From contig JADFXS010000084.1 of the NCBI GenBank assembly GCA_015233515.1, positions 1-6,279 on the forward strand: DNA of 6,279 nt, written 5' to 3'. Both the position numbers and the translations under genes were made by a program. Source of the stretch: Deltaproteobacteria bacterium (GTDB lineage Bacteria > Desulfobacterota > Desulfarculia > Adiutricales > JAGVGV01). Positions 6,121 through 6,279 of this stretch are shown here, piece after piece (the first letter of the stretch is position 1; every line of letters begins with the position of its first letter). Under the pieces are notes generated by a model that saw only the letters and a list, made by a program, of their open reading frames with translations, had not been told where the DNA came from and did not search any database.

Positions 6121-6279
6121 TTACGGTAGTTCCAGATCGGTAACCTTCTCCATTGTGACTTTGATGCTTTTTAAATTTGTTGGATCCCCACGGCCAACCA
6201 AGGTAATGGTTTGATAGCGTTTGATACTCGATTCGATTGGTTTGCTTGTTGTCGGCTCCCCCCCTTCATCGACCGGCAA
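6121..6279 (-). CDS. Unrecognised protein, C-terminal 52 residues only (5' end beyond right edge)
   Basis: Read on the minus strand from the right edge, one frame stays open for 52 codons and ends in TAA at 6123-6121. It has no start in the window. The peptide runs LPVDEGGEPTTSKPIESSIK, then RYQTITLVGRGDPTNLKSIK, and ends VTMEKVTDLELP. It has a balanced, protein-like mix: a flexible Pro/Thr/Ser/Glu-rich stretch, then a pattern of alternating hydrophobic residues suggesting beta strands. Another minus-strand frame through the same bases is also open, so frame alone is not proof; composition and the clean stop favour this one. A run of seven G (minus strand, bases 6258-6264) stays in frame. I cannot name a family. 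It converges on the importer operon and is probably a separate unit. Confidence 0.5.
   Translation of the reverse strand: MPVDEGGEPTTSKPIESSIKRYQTITLVGRGDPTNLKSIKVTMEKVTDLELP

Overview
This 6.3 kb stretch looks like an accessory or metabolic region of an anaerobic bacterium. A sulfate-reducing or syntrophic Desulfobacterota-type genome is my best guess. The guess rests on a tungsten-type aldehyde:ferredoxin oxidoreductase (AOR) homologue, an Fe-S dehydratase and a betaine-type osmolyte/nutrient importer lying together at intermediate GC, but no marker gene in the window settles it. All complete genes are on the + strand. I see no RNA genes, insertion sequences or CRISPR arrays.

Layout. (1) 1-620: 3' part of an AOR-family gene that begins upstream of the window. 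(2) 726-2393: a complete IlvD/Edd-family dehydratase of 555 residues, about 105 bp behind the AOR gene. (3) 2394-2721: a 328-bp non-coding gap. It opens with a strong CUUG-loop hairpin that probably ends the first transcription unit, and it probably carries the promoter for the next. (4) 2722-5901: a complete three-gene ABC importer of the ProU/OpuA family, in the order binding protein, ATPase with CBS domains, permease. Small hairpins sit in both intergenic gaps. (5) 5902-6120: a non-coding gap between converging genes, with two tandem hairpins straight after the permease gene. (6) 6121-6279: the last 52 codons of an unrecognised minus-strand gene that enters from the right-hand edge.

How the genes may work together. 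The importer is a self-contained system for a quaternary-amine-like solute, energised by ATP. A dehydratase next to an AOR would fit a catabolic step in which a hydroxylated substrate is dehydrated to a carbonyl compound and an aldehyde is oxidised with ferredoxin as acceptor; this link is inference only.

The most unusual item is the dehydratase. Its C-terminal half is close to classical dihydroxy-acid dehydratase. In its N-terminal half the metal-ligand Asp and the normally carbamylated Lys of the family appear to be replaced, and a Cys has been gained nearby. It should not be taken as a standard branched-chain amino-acid enzyme without a test. The importer's binding protein also departs from the betaine-binding motifs at two places, both towards Glu.
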